64,000 nt of DNA, taken from NCBI GenBank assembly GCA_965242735.1, contig OZ251497.1, forward strand, positions 2,480,001 to 2,544,000. Reading direction: 5' to 3'. Positions 50,189-62,630 of this stretch are shown here, in pieces; position 1 is the stretch's first letter, and the number at the start of each line of letters is the position of its first letter. Origin of the DNA: G958295645 sp965242735. GTDB lineage: Bacteria; Gemmatimonadota; Gemmatimonadetes; Longimicrobiales; Gaopeijiaceae. Under the pieces are notes generated by a model, which saw nothing but the letters and a program-made list of their open reading frames with translations, was not told where the DNA came from and ran no database searches. The translations under genes were made by a program, and so were the position numbers.

Positions 50189-51469
50189 TTACCGCAACTC
50201 GGCAGGCAACCTCTTGACCACCAGCGTCTGCAAGTCGAGCGCGTCCGTCTCGACGTACGCCACCAGCCCGTCAGGCCCGAAGGCCAGCGGCATCGCGGCC
50301 GCCTCCGCGGCAAAGGTCCCCAGGTAGCGCCCGTCGCGCCTCAGCACGTCGACGGGACCCGCCAACTCGTCCCAGGACCGGTCGGGATCGATGCGGCGCA
50401 CCCAAATGGTCTCTTCCCACCCGGCCTTCAGCTCGATGATCACGGATATCTCGTCGTAGAAGCCTATGCTCTCGAGCTCGTCGCTGCCCACGCTTGCCAT
50501 GTCTCCCGCGGCCTCGACCATGGCCACCTTGGCGCGGTCGAGAATCCGCCTCGTCACTTTCACCGGCGACAAGGGCCGGCGCAACACCTTCTCGACCGAA
50601 CCGTCGCGCCCCGCAAGCTTGACGGCGTACGTGGTCGAGTCGGCCACGATCAGCGTTCCGTCGGACAAGACGTCGAAGTGAACTTCGGGATCGAACAGGC
50701 GCATGGCGAGCGACAGCGCCAGCCCACCCACGTTCTGTTCGATCGGCTCCGCGGCCGGGGGGCTCCACAGCCGCATCAAGGTGTCCAGCTCCGCCGTGTC
50801 CCCGTCCAGCCCGATCCGTTCCAACACGCGGGCGCCGGACATTCCCGCGTGGACGCGGCCCTCGTCCACGGCCGAAACGTCCATCGACATCCCCTGCTGC
50901 GAAATCAGCACGTCGCCGTCGCGCCCGGAGATCGCAACCCGCCCCATGTTCGAGAACGCGTCCATTCCTCCGCCAAGGGAACTGGGCATCTTGACCGTGC
51001 GCTCGAAGCGGCCGTCGCTCCCGAACACGAGATAGCCGTTGTGGAACATGTCGAACGCCGCCAATCGCCCGCCGGCCAGCGTAGCGAAGTGCGTCAGCGT
51101 CGTGAACTCCCCTGGACCCTGGCCCGGCCTTCCGATCTCGCGGGTCGTTCCGTCCTCCTCGATGCGAAGAAGGCGCGCTCCGTCTCCCGCAATGTCGGCC
51201 ACGTGCAGTTGGCCGTCGTCGGTGAAGGCGGCGCTCATGATCAGCGTGAACAGCGCGCGGGGCTCGCCGATGCGCCGCACCTCCTCGAAGTCCGCTTGAA
51301 GCGCCACGTCTTCGGCGGGCAGATCCGCGATCTGTTGGGCGGACGCCCGCGGCGGGGCCGCGCCGAAAGCCACGGCCGCCAGAACGCCGCCGACGGCGAA
51401 GACGGCGCCCCGGCCGCTTGCGCGCCGGCCGAAATGCGCAAGGCGAGAGAAAAGAGAGAATGGGCTCAT
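50189..51469 (-). CDS. Exported six-bladed beta-propeller protein
   Basis: 426 residues. N-terminal signal with twin-basic character (FGRRASGRGAVFAVGGVLAAVAFG), cleavage near RASAQ. The propeller has blades such as FTDDGQLHVADIAGDGARLLRI, GRPGQGPGEFTTLTHFA, and FDVLSDGTLIVADSTTYAVKL. Same class as the propeller at 11791-12933, here without a small cysteine-rich partner. RadC lies 108 bases upstream on the same strand; a functional link is not evident. Confidence 0.82.
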   Translation of the reverse strand: MSPFSLFSRLAHFGRRASGRGAVFAVGGVLAAVAFGAAPPRASAQQIADLPAEDVALQADFEEVRRIGEPRALFTLIMSAAFTDDGQLHVADIAGDGARLLRIEEDGTTREIGRPGQGPGEFTTLTHFATLAGGRLAAFDMFHNGYLVFGSDGRFERTVKMPSSLGGGMDAFSNMGRVAISGRDGDVLISQQGMSMDVSAVDEGRVHAGMSGARVLERIGLDGDTAELDTLMRLWSPPAAEPIEQNVGGLALSLAMRLFDPEVHFDVLSDGTLIVADSTTYAVKLAGRDGSVEKVLRRPLSPVKVTRRILDRAKVAMVEAAGDMASVGSDELESIGFYDEISVIIELKAGWEETIWVRRIDPDRSWDELAGPVDVLRRDGRYLGTFAAEAAAMPLAFGPDGLVAYVETDALDLQTLVVKRLPAELR

Positions 51470-51577
51470 GAGGGATCCCTTCAGGAAGCGGGGAGACTGG
51501 GCGCGGCGTTCTCGATCCAGCGCGACGAACCAGGGGCACGAAGCGCCCGGCCCGTCATCGCAACGTCATCGTCAAAC

Positions 51578-52269
51578 CTAGGCCGGGGCGTCTCCGCCTC
51601 CGAGGTCAACCCGGCCTGCCAGCGACGAGAACTCCTTGCCCGCCACGATGATGTGATCGAGCACCGGGATGCCCAGCTGCTCGCCGGCCGCGGACAGCTG
51701 CCGCGTGACGCGGAGGTCCTCGGCGGACGGTTCCGGGTTGCCCGACGGGTGGTTGTGAACCAAGACGAGCGCCGCCGCGCGCAGGACGATGGCGTCGCGA
51801 AAGACCTCGCGCGGATGGATGAGGGAAGCGTCCAGGATTCCCCGCGTGACCTGGCGGTGGCAGATGGGCGCGTTCTGCGCGTCGAGCAGCAGCACGTGAA
51901 ACTCCTCGTGCGGCAGATGCGCCAGGCTGGGCGCAAGGAGGGCGTGCACGTCGTCGGGACCGGTAATCGGCTTCTCGCGCGTGGTTCGGGCCGCGGCCAC
52001 CCTCTTGCCCAGCTCGATGGCGGCGACGATGCGCGCGGCCCCGGCCAAGCCGAGGCCGGAAATGGCCACCAACCGGTCCTGGTCGATGCGGCCCAGCTCC
52101 GCCAGCCGGCCGTTGGCAAGCGACAGCACGTGCTCCGCGATCGCGCCCGCCGGAGCCGACGCCGCACCCGCGCCGATCACCAAGGCGAGAAGTTCGCGCT
52201 CCGAGAGCAGCCCGGGACCGTAGCGCTTCAGCCGCTCCCTCGGGCGCGCCTCGGGCGGATGCGCCCGCT

Positions 52270-52291
<22 letters not shown>
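51578..52291 (-). CDS. radC: RadC family JAB/MPN domain protein
   Basis: 237 residues. N-terminal helix-hairpin-helix part (RPRERLKRYGPGLLSERELLALVIGAG; GRIDQDRLVAISGLGLAGAARIVAA) and a C-terminal JAB/MPN domain with LVHNHPSGNPEPSAED (metal motif HxHxxG...PSxxD). The GTG at 52291 overlaps the secA end by 22 bases; a TTG three bases later is equally possible. Despite the name, RadC is not needed for recombination repair in tested species and its function is unsettled. Confidence 0.92.
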
Positions 52292-55578
<3,287 letters not shown>

Positions 55579-55681
55579 TCCTTGCCTCGGCTTGCAGTCC
55601 GCGCGCGGCGCGCCGCCGCCCTCGTGGCCCTAGCGGCCCGGCTCCGAGCCGGGCGATGGACGGCGGCAAAGCCCCTCGCCA

Positions 55682-56728
55682 TCAATAAGGGCCATCGGGC
55701 TGGACATGAACATGGCTGAACGGGACGCTCCCCTCCGGGCCAAGGGCGAACCTCGGTGGAAGAGAGGTCGCCGGGGAGGGGCTCCACGGCTCGGAGAGCG
55801 ACTTCCCGCCCGCCACGCCCGGCTGCTTCGGTGGAAGAGAGGTCGCCGGGGGCGGGCTCCACGGCCGCCCGGCGGCGGCCGCGTCCCGGGGCGCGCCGGG
55901 CTCGCCCTTCGCGGCCAGCGCTTGGGCCTCCGCGGAGTCGGGATAGTCCTCCAGCAGGCGCGTCTCGGACTCCTCGCGCTCTTCGTCCCAGCCCAATTCT
56001 TCGTAGATCTCGATCAGCCGGGCCAGGGCCAGGGGCGCCGACGTCGTGGCCGGGAACGCTTCCAGCACCTGAAGGAAGCCGCGCTCCGCCGCAATGGAGA
56101 GGCCTCGCCTGAAGTAGAACTGCGCCTCGCCGAACGCCCGGGCAGCGAGCTTGTCCAGCATCTGGGCCGCGACGATCGCCGCCGAATCTCCTGCCGGCGT
56201 GCCGCGATAGTCGACCGCCACGTTGTCGCACGTCGTGCGCGCCTGTTGCGTGTACCCCTGGTCGCGCTGGGGATTCGGGGACATGGCCGCGTAGGAGCGG
56301 CACAGCCCCATCCACGCCTCGCCGACTCGTTCGTGGTCCGGATACGTCTGCACGATGCGCGTGAATTCCGACACGGCGCTGACGTATTGCTCGTCCTCGA
56401 AGAACGCGCGCGCCAGGAAGAACCTCGCGTCCACGGCCCCGGAGAACCCTGGGAACGTCAGCAGGACGTGCTCGAACGCCTCTCGCGCGTCTCCCCAGTC
56501 TTCCTCCGCGAACGCCTGCTCGCCGTGCGCGTAGAGCTGCTCCGCCGTCCACCCGGCGAACGCGGGCGTCGAAGAACAGGCCGCCAAGGACGCGATGCTC
56601 GTCGCCAGCCAGAGCGCGAGCCCGGCGCGCGGGAATCGTCCGGCGCGCCGTCGGCGTCCCCAGGCGCCATCGCCCTCGGCGGCTTGCGTTCGCCGCCCAT
56701 GCGCCGTCGGCGTCCGGCCGCTCAACAC
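55682..56728 (-). CDS. bamD: Outer-membrane assembly lipoprotein BamD with repeated C-terminal tail
   Basis: 348 residues from a GTG at 56728 overlapping the TPR-lipoprotein stop (a TTG at 56725 is an alternative). Signal peptide ends in lipobox SLAACSS (Cys near 50). The TPR part follows: ELYAHGEQAFAEEDWGDAREAFEHVL, YPDHERVGEAWMGLCRSY, DYPDSAEAQALAAKG. It folds into five TPRs as in E. coli BamD. The last 70 residues (PWSPPPATSLPPKQP ... PWSPSPATSLPPRFALGP) extend past the normal end and contain a 25-residue duplication. BamA is not in the window. Confidence 0.85.
   Translation of the reverse strand: MLSGRTPTAHGRRTQAAEGDGAWGRRRRAGRFPRAGLALWLATSIASLAACSSTPAFAGWTAEQLYAHGEQAFAEEDWGDAREAFEHVLLTFPGFSGAVDARFFLARAFFEDEQYVSAVSEFTRIVQTYPDHERVGEAWMGLCRSYAAMSPNPQRDQGYTQQARTTCDNVAVDYRGTPAGDSAAIVAAQMLDKLAARAFGEAQFYFRRGLSIAAERGFLQVLEAFPATTSAPLALARLIEIYEELGWDEEREESETRLLEDYPDSAEAQALAAKGEPGAPRDAAAAGRPWSPPPATSLPPKQPGVAGGKSLSEPWSPSPATSLPPRFALGPEGSVPFSHVHVQPDGPY
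55753..55865 (-). repeat. 75-bp spaced direct repeat in the bamD tail
   Basis: TCGGTGGAAGAGAGGTCGCC recurs at 55753 and 55828 (75 bases, 25 codons) with the same flanking GGGG...GGCTCCACGGC. It encodes the PWSPxPATSLPP copies in the bamD tail, in frame on the minus strand. Confidence 0.8.
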
Positions 56729-57693
56729 GATCCGTCTTCCGTCGCGGCCGTCTCTCCAAAGCGGATCTCGTCGACCCGCGAACGCGCGGAATCCGCCAGC
56801 ACGGCCGACGCTCCCGTCCCGGCGCGCGCGACCTGCCGGTAGGCCTCCAGCGCGTCGGCGCAACGACCCAATCGTTCCAGCAGGCGGGCTCTCGCGTAGT
56901 GCGCTCTTGGCACCAGCGGCCGCGGTTCCGCCACCCGCAACACCAGATCCAGGCGCTCCAACGCCTCCTCGACGCGCCCCTCGGCCGTCCATTCCTCGGC
57001 CAGCTGATAGGCGCACGAGCCCACGTGCCAACGCGTCTCGCGCTCGCGGCGGCGTTCCAGCGCGGCGAATTCCTCGAAGAGCGCCAACGCCCGCTCGCAA
57101 TCGCCGATCTCGTGGTGGGCGCGAGCCGTCTCCAGCACCAGGCCGGGGTCGTCGCGCTCGGCGTCGAGAAGCATCAGATAGAGGGGAAGCGCGCGGACGG
57201 ACTCGCCGACGGTCGTGTAGTGCCGCGCCAGCGGGAGGGCCAAGTCCGCCGGCATGGCGCCGGGTCCGATGCTCCACGCGGCCTCCAGCGCGGAGGCCAT
57301 GGCGTAGGAGTCGCCGTCTTCGTCGGCCCGCCTCGCCGCCGCCACGAAGTCGGCCACCGCCTGGAACGCATGCGAGGCGTCGGAAGCGACCGCCGCCTCG
57401 TACAGCGACCGGGCGTCGTCCACGCGCCCCAGCCCGGCATAGGCATGCGCGGCCCGCACGGTGTCGCCGGTGGTCGCGCCGACCTGCTTCAGCGACAGGC
57501 GGTACTCCGCCAGCGCTTCCTCGAAGTTGCCCCGGGCGAACGCGTGGTCGCCCCTGGCGCGCGCGGTTTCCTCGCCCGGATCGGTCCCGCACCCCGCCGC
57601 AAGGCCCACCGCGGCCGCCAAGGCCGGCGACGCGGCGAGCCGCGCCCCGACTCGCGCGCCCAAAGTCCTTCCCGGCTTCATGCGTCTAGACAT
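56722..57693 (-). CDS. Tetratricopeptide-repeat lipoprotein
   Basis: 323 residues. Lipobox in AAAVGLAAGCGTDPG. TPR repeats run through the protein, for example GDHAFARGNFEEALAEYRLSLKQ, ETARAHHEIGDCERALALFEEF and RARLLERLGRCADALEAYRQVAR. The start ATG at 57693 (MSRRMKPG) is tentative, 57681 being the alternative. It is co-translated with bamD, so it may be an accessory of the outer-membrane assembly machine, but TPR lipoproteins have many roles. Confidence 0.8.
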   Translation of the reverse strand: MSRRMKPGRTLGARVGARLAASPALAAAVGLAAGCGTDPGEETARARGDHAFARGNFEEALAEYRLSLKQVGATTGDTVRAAHAYAGLGRVDDARSLYEAAVASDASHAFQAVADFVAAARRADEDGDSYAMASALEAAWSIGPGAMPADLALPLARHYTTVGESVRALPLYLMLLDAERDDPGLVLETARAHHEIGDCERALALFEEFAALERRRERETRWHVGSCAYQLAEEWTAEGRVEEALERLDLVLRVAEPRPLVPRAHYARARLLERLGRCADALEAYRQVARAGTGASAVLADSARSRVDEIRFGETAATEDGSC

Positions 57694-57939
57694 TCGCCAT
57701 GCTCGAAATCGAATCCGCTCCGCCCGCCGGCTGGACCGCCGGCATCGCGCCTGCTCGACCTCGGCCGGCCCGGCCATCCCAAGAAGCCGAGAACGGGCTT
57801 CCCGCAAAACTTAACTGCCGCCCAGCCCGGCCACCGCCGAGCGCCTCGGCGAAAGCGCCGCCACCCGCTGCCTGCCGCCCAACGCCCGACCCGCGCGCCG
57901 TCAACCCGGGTCGTCCCGACGGCGAGGCGCCGCCGCCGA

Positions 57940-58884
57940 CTACTCGCCGCCCAACTGCTCCCGGAAGTGCGCCACCGTCCTGCGAATTCCCTCGCGCAAG
58001 TCGATCTGAGGACGCCAGTTCAGGGCACGCTCCGCCAGCGAGATGTCGGGGCATCTTCGCGTGGGATCGTCCTCGGGCAGCGGCTCGTTGACGAGCGGAA
58101 GGCTGGAGCCGGTCTCCGCTTGGATCGCCGTCGCCAGCTCGAGGATGGTGATCTCGCGGGGATTGCCCACGTTGACCGGTCCCGCCAGGTCCGACCGAAA
58201 GAGCCTGTAGAGCCCATCCACCAGGTCGTCCACGTAGCAGAACGACCGCGTCTGCGTCCCGTCCCCATAGATCGTCAGCGGCTCTCCTCGCAACGCCTGC
58301 ACCACGAGGTTGGACACGACCCGCCCGTCGTCGATCCTCATGCGCGGCCCATACGTGTTGAAGATGCGGGCGACGCCGGCGTCGGTCCCGTGCTTGCGCC
58401 GGTAGGCGAACGCCAGCGCCTCCGCATACCGCTTGGCCTCGTCGTACGAACTCCGCAAGCCGATTGGATTGACGTTGCCCCAGTACTCTTCGTGCTGGGG
58501 GTGCACCAGCGGATCGCCGTACACCTCCGACGTCGAAGCCAACAGGTACCGGGCGCCGTGGCGCCTGGCCAGCCCCAACGTGTGGTACGTGCCCAAGCCT
58601 CCGGCGAGCAACGTCTCGACCGGCGTCTCCAAATAGGCCGACGGGCTGGCAGGCGAGGCCAAGTGCAGAACGCCGTCGACGTTCCCGTCCACCACGAACG
58701 GGCGGCTCACGTCGTGTTCGACGAAGTCGAACCTCGGCTCGTCGCGAAGGTGGCTCAGGTTTCGCGCCACGCCCGTGATCAGATTGTCTACGCCCGTCAC
58801 CCGCCAGCTTTCGCCGATCAACCGATCGACGAGGTGAGACCCCAGGAAGCCCGCGGCTCCCAGCACTACGGCGTGCATCTTCAA
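57940..58884 (-). CDS. uxs: UDP-glucuronate decarboxylase (UDP-xylose synthase)
   Basis: Converts UDP-glucuronate to UDP-xylose, an SDR-family sugar-nucleotide enzyme. It has 314 residues. Rossmann LGAAGFLGSHLVDRL, catalytic SSYDEAKRYAEAL with the YxxxK dyad, STSEVYGDPLVHPQ, and GPRMRIDDGRVVSNL. The start is a TTG at 58884 overlapping the ugd stop (TTGA). With ugd upstream it forms the UDP-glucose to UDP-glucuronate to UDP-xylose route for surface glycans. Confidence 0.92.
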   Translation of the reverse strand: MKMHAVVLGAAGFLGSHLVDRLIGESWRVTGVDNLITGVARNLSHLRDEPRFDFVEHDVSRPFVVDGNVDGVLHLASPASPSAYLETPVETLLAGGLGTYHTLGLARRHGARYLLASTSEVYGDPLVHPQHEEYWGNVNPIGLRSSYDEAKRYAEALAFAYRRKHGTDAGVARIFNTYGPRMRIDDGRVVSNLVVQALRGEPLTIYGDGTQTRSFCYVDDLVDGLYRLFRSDLAGPVNVGNPREITILELATAIQAETGSSLPLVNEPLPEDDPTRRCPDISLAERALNWRPQIDLREGIRRTVAHFREQLGGE

Positions 58885-60206
58885 GCAACCTCCCCGGCCG
58901 CGACGTGGGGCCGTCCGATGGAATGGTATTCAAAGCCGCGACGCGCCATGTCGGCGGGCTCGTAGAGATTGCGGCCGTCGAACACGAGCGGCCGTCTCAT
59001 CAGGCCGTGCATCTTCGAGAAGTCGGGGTTTCGGTAGACGGACCATCCCGAATGAATCACCAGAGCGTCGGCGCCGGCCAGCACGTCGTAGGGCTTGGCC
59101 CTGCACTGCACGGCGGGGCCCAGGGCTTCGGCGGCCCGGCCCATCGCAGCCGGGTCGTGAGCCGCCACGCTCGCGCCTCGCTCCATCAGCCCGCGAATCG
59201 TCACAAGGCTCGGCGCCGCTCTCATGTCGTCCGTCCCGGGCTTGAACGCTAGCCCCCAAACGGCAAACGCCCTCCCCAACAACTCCCCGTCGAAGCGCTC
59301 CGCAATCATCGTCAAGAGCACCCGCTTCTGGCGCTCGTTGACGCTGCCGATGGCCTCCACCAGGGAGGCTTCGACGCCGCGGGCGCGCATCATGCGGGCA
59401 AGCGCGCCGACGTCCTTGGGCAGGCACGACCCCCCGTAGCCCGCTCCGGCCTGAAGGAACCGCGGGCCGATCCGCGAGTCCAGGCCGACGCCGAGCTGCA
59501 CGTCGTCAATGTTCGCCCCGACCTTGGCGCACAATTGCGCCACGAGGTTCATGAGACTGACCCGGCTGGCCAGCATCGCGTTCGCCGCGTACTTGAGCAC
59601 TTCGGCGGAAGTCGTGCTCATCGTGACGATTCTCCCGTTCGGGGGCATGAAGGGCTCGTAGAGGGCGCGCAACTCCCGCTCGGCCAGCCGGCTCTCCGTG
59701 CCGAGGACCACGCGCTCCGGCCGCATGAAGTCGGCAACGGCCGTCCCCTCGCGAAGGAACTCGGGGTTCACGCAGACTTCCACGCGGTGCGGAGTCGCCC
59801 TCGCCAGCAAGTCGCGCACGCGGGCAGCCGTGCCAACCGGGCTGGTGCTCTTGATGACCACGATGCGCTCGCCGTCCATGGCGCGCGCAATGGTCGCCGT
59901 CGCCGAGAGCACCGGTTCGACGTCCGCTGATCCGTCGTCTCGGCTGGGCGTCCCCACAGTCACGAACACGACGGACGAAGCTCGCACGGCTTCTTCAATG
60001 TCCGTGGTGAACTCCAGTCTGCCCTTCTCCAGATTTCCCTGGACCAGTTCGGACAACCCCGGCTCGAAGAAGTGAAGCTCCCCCTTGCGCAACGACGCGA
60101 TCACGGATTCGTCCACGTCGCAGCACCTGACATGGTATCCGGCCTCTGCGAAGCAGGCGCCCGTCGTCAGTCCGACATATCCGGTCCCGACGACCGAAAT
60201 GTTCAC
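58881..60206 (-). CDS. ugd: UDP-glucose 6-dehydrogenase
   Basis: Oxidises UDP-glucose to UDP-glucuronate. It has 441 residues from a GTG at 60206. N-terminal NISVVGTGYVGLTTGACFAEAG, catalytic Cys in GAGYGGSCLPKDVGAL, a VCVNPEFLREGTA motif and a C-terminal UDP-binding domain. The larger upstream frame is a shadow. Supplies the substrate of the uxs product downstream; 19 bases after the wbpA-like gene. Confidence 0.95.
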   Translation of the reverse strand: MNISVVGTGYVGLTTGACFAEAGYHVRCCDVDESVIASLRKGELHFFEPGLSELVQGNLEKGRLEFTTDIEEAVRASSVVFVTVGTPSRDDGSADVEPVLSATATIARAMDGERIVVIKSTSPVGTAARVRDLLARATPHRVEVCVNPEFLREGTAVADFMRPERVVLGTESRLAERELRALYEPFMPPNGRIVTMSTTSAEVLKYAANAMLASRVSLMNLVAQLCAKVGANIDDVQLGVGLDSRIGPRFLQAGAGYGGSCLPKDVGALARMMRARGVEASLVEAIGSVNERQKRVLLTMIAERFDGELLGRAFAVWGLAFKPGTDDMRAAPSLVTIRGLMERGASVAAHDPAAMGRAAEALGPAVQCRAKPYDVLAGADALVIHSGWSVYRNPDFSKMHGLMRRPLVFDGRNLYEPADMARRGFEYHSIGRPHVAAGEVA

Positions 60207-60225
60207 CGTGCTCGGCCGACGACCG

Positions 60226-61602
60226 TCATGCAGGCACGAGTCGCTGCTTCTCCGTGGTCTCGCTGTACTCCCGCTCCAGCTCCGGCGGGCCGCTCTCGGC
60301 ATGCTTGACGATCCACGGCCCGTCCGCCCCTTCCTCCCGCTCTCCCGCTCTCTCTCTCGTGGCGTTTCGCGCGTCGACCAGCGCCGGCGCAAGCCGTCGC
60401 AAACGCGCGTAGTCGATGCACGCATGGTCCGTGACGACCACTGCGGCATCGCAACCGCGCAAGACGGAGTCCGTCAGCGGAACCGACAGCAACCGGCGCC
60501 CGTCCTTCAGGGTCAAGGAAGGCACGTGCGGATCGTGGTAGATCACTTCAGCGCCTTGGCGCTCCAGCCGCTCGAGCACGCCGAAGGCCGGCGACTCGCG
60601 CACATCCGGCACGTCGCGCTTGAAGGCGACGCCGACCAGCAGGACCCGGGCGCTGCTCACGGACCGGCCGCCTCGGTCCAAGGCCTCGCGAACCTTGCCC
60701 GCCACGAAGGCGGGCATCTCGGCGTTGATCTCGGTGGCGAGGTCGATGAGCCTAGTCTCGCCGCGCATGGAGCGCATCTTCCAGGCGAGGTACTGGGGAT
60801 CGACGGGGATGCAGTGCCCGCCGATTCCGGGACCCGGCAGGAACTTCTCGAAGCCGAACGGCTTGGAGGCGGCCGCGTCGATGGTCTCCCAGATGTCGAG
60901 CCCCAGCTTGTCGGCGATCAACGCCATCTCGTTCGCGAACCCGATGTTCACCGCCCGAAACGCGTTCTCGAGGATCTTGGCGAACTCCGCGACCTCCAGC
61001 GAGGAGACCGGAACCATGCGCTCCACGAAGCGCGAATAGAACGCGACGCCCGCCTGCATGCATGCCGCCGTCACGCCGCCGATCAGCTTGGGCGTGTTGC
61101 GGATGCCCCAGCGGTCGCTGGCGGGATCGACGCGCTCCGGCGAAAAGCAGACGTGGAAGTCCTCGCCGGGGCGCAGGCCGCCCCGGGCAAGCACGGGCAG
61201 GAGAACCTCGCGCGTGCACCCGGGGTAGACGGTCGACTCCAGCGTCACCAGCCGCCCCCGCTCGAGCGCCGGCGCCAGCGTCTCGGCCGCCTCGACGACA
61301 TGGCCGACGTCCGGCTCTCCCGACGCGGAGAGCGGCGTGGGCACGCAGATGGCCATCGTCCCGCAACCACCCAACTCTCCCGGGTCGGTGGTGGCGCGAA
61401 GCAGTCCGCGTTCGCGCAGCGAAGCGACTTCCTCGGACGGGACGTCGTCGATGTGGCTGCGCCCGTCGTTGAGGGTCGCCGCCACGCCGGCGTCGACGTC
61501 GTACGCGACTACCGGGACGCCGGCCTTGCCCGCTTCGACCGCCAGCGGGAGCCCAACGTACCCCACCCCCAGGACTCCGAACGGGCTGGGCGAGACCGTC
61601 AT
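60226..61602 (-). CDS. UDP-N-acetylhexosamine 6-dehydrogenase (WbpA/WecC-type)
   Basis: 458-residue nucleotide-sugar dehydrogenase producing a UDP-N-acetylhexosaminuronate. GVLGVGYVGLPLAVEAGKAG at the N-terminus, CFSPERVDPASDRWGIRNTPKLIGG, catalytic Cys in GPGIGGHCIPVDPQYLAWK. It is more like WbpA/WbpO or WecC than UGD by the GHCIPVDP motif. The exact substrate (GlcNAc or ManNAc form) is unclear. First of three nucleotide-sugar genes, 40 bases after the membrane-anchored protein. Confidence 0.9.
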   Translation of the reverse strand: MTVSPSPFGVLGVGYVGLPLAVEAGKAGVPVVAYDVDAGVAATLNDGRSHIDDVPSEEVASLRERGLLRATTDPGELGGCGTMAICVPTPLSASGEPDVGHVVEAAETLAPALERGRLVTLESTVYPGCTREVLLPVLARGGLRPGEDFHVCFSPERVDPASDRWGIRNTPKLIGGVTAACMQAGVAFYSRFVERMVPVSSLEVAEFAKILENAFRAVNIGFANEMALIADKLGLDIWETIDAAASKPFGFEKFLPGPGIGGHCIPVDPQYLAWKMRSMRGETRLIDLATEINAEMPAFVAGKVREALDRGGRSVSSARVLLVGVAFKRDVPDVRESPAFGVLERLERQGAEVIYHDPHVPSLTLKDGRRLLSVPLTDSVLRGCDAAVVVTDHACIDYARLRRLAPALVDARNATRERAGEREEGADGPWIVKHAESGPPELEREYSETTEKQRLVPA

Positions 61603-61642
61603 GAACCCAGCTCGCGCCGGAGTGGAGAGGAATGCCGGCGCA

Positions 61643-62182
61643 TCAGCCTGCCGGCCCGCTCCCTTCCGACTCGACAACGCTGCCCGCCTCGAAGAAATCG
61701 ATGGCGTACTCGGCCAGAAACCGGTCGTTCTCCTGCACGAAGTAGCCGGCCGCATCCCAGGCGTTCAGCACGGAGTCGGTCATCGACGTCACGGTTCCAG
61801 ACACGTCGAAGACCGAGCCCGCCGCCATCGGCGCCGAGTCCGCGACGGCTTGTTCGGACAGATGGACCAAGTAGGGCGTGCTGAGCGAGTCCGCCAAAGG
61901 AAACCAAAAGGCGCGCGGGCCGAAGGGCTGGAGGACGCGAACGCCTTGGAGCGTCACCGCCTGGCCAACGTAGTCCGACGTTCCGGACGCGAAATCCTCC
62001 AGGGCCACGACGGCACCGCTGTCCATGCCGGGATCGGCCGCGGATTCTTCCGGCGGGCCTTCCGTCGGCACGGCGTTCTGGGAAAGCCAGTAGAAGAATC
62101 CCCCCACCGCCAGAACCGTGCCAATCATCAACAGCACACTGACGTTTCCACCACCCGCACGAGACTTGAACAGCGTCGCCAT
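61643..62182 (-). CDS. Membrane-anchored protein with possible OB-fold domain
   Basis: 179 residues. The start ATG at 62182 has a GGAGGAGGAG ribosome site. A single helix (VLLMIGTVLAVGGFFYWL, about residues 16-33) anchors an Asp/Glu-rich linker and a beta-rich domain (about 65-165: YVGQAVTLQGVRVLQPFG, GSVFDVSGTVTSMTDSVLNAW). The strands and conserved glycine spacing resemble an OB fold, tentatively. It lies between rplQ and nucleotide-sugar genes. I do not recognise a named family. Confidence 0.7.
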   Translation of the reverse strand: MATLFKSRAGGGNVSVLLMIGTVLAVGGFFYWLSQNAVPTEGPPEESAADPGMDSGAVVALEDFASGTSDYVGQAVTLQGVRVLQPFGPRAFWFPLADSLSTPYLVHLSEQAVADSAPMAAGSVFDVSGTVTSMTDSVLNAWDAAGYFVQENDRFLAEYAIDFFEAGSVVESEGSGPAG

Positions 62183-62256
62183 CTCTCCTCCTCCTCTCTC
62201 ACGTTTGCTCCGCCTTGCGGACGCGGCCCGGAAACCGCGCCGGCGCTTCAAGGCTC

Positions 62257-62607
62257 TCATACCAGTTCGATGCGCGCCATTTCGGCGGCGTCGCCCTTGC
62301 GGTTGCCGAGCTTCAGGATCCGCACGTAGCCGCCCGGCCGCTCGGCGTACCGCGGTCCAATTTCGTCGAACAGCTTTCCCAGCACGGCGCGGTCGGATAT
62401 GCGGCGCGCCGCCAGTCTCCGAGCGTGAAGGTCGCCTCGCTTCGCCATCGTGACCAGCCGTTCGGCGTACGGCCTCAGCTCCTTGGCCCTCGCGGTGGTC
62501 GTGGTGATCCGTTCGTGCAGGAACAGCGATGCCGCCATGTTCCTCAAGAGGGCCTTGCGGTGGCTCGGAGAGCGCGAGAGCCCCCTTCCCTTCTTTCTGT
62601 GACGCAT
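62257..62607 (-). CDS. rplQ: Ribosomal protein L17
   Basis: 116 residues, normal length. Start MRHRKKGRGLSRSPSHRKALLRN and then RITTTTARAKELRPYAERLVTMAKRGD are diagnostic. Last ribosomal gene of the alpha operon: rpsD, rpoA, rplQ. Stop 23 bases from rpoA's end side; the membrane-anchored protein follows after 74 bases. Confidence 0.97.
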   Translation of the reverse strand: MRHRKKGRGLSRSPSHRKALLRNMAASLFLHERITTTTARAKELRPYAERLVTMAKRGDLHARRLAARRISDRAVLGKLFDEIGPRYAERPGGYVRILKLGNRKGDAAEMARIELV

Positions 62608-62630
62608 GGCGATTCCTCCTCCGGCCTTGC

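Noticed and set aside
55636..55654. Perfect palindrome GCCCGGCTCCGAGCCGGGC as a bamD terminator
   Set aside because: It could form a hairpin but lacks a T-run on the minus transcript and sits in the short bamD-secA gap.
57835..57851. Hairpin after uxs as a terminator
   Set aside because: The seven-base stem has no following T-run; in such GC-rich DNA small palindromes are frequent.
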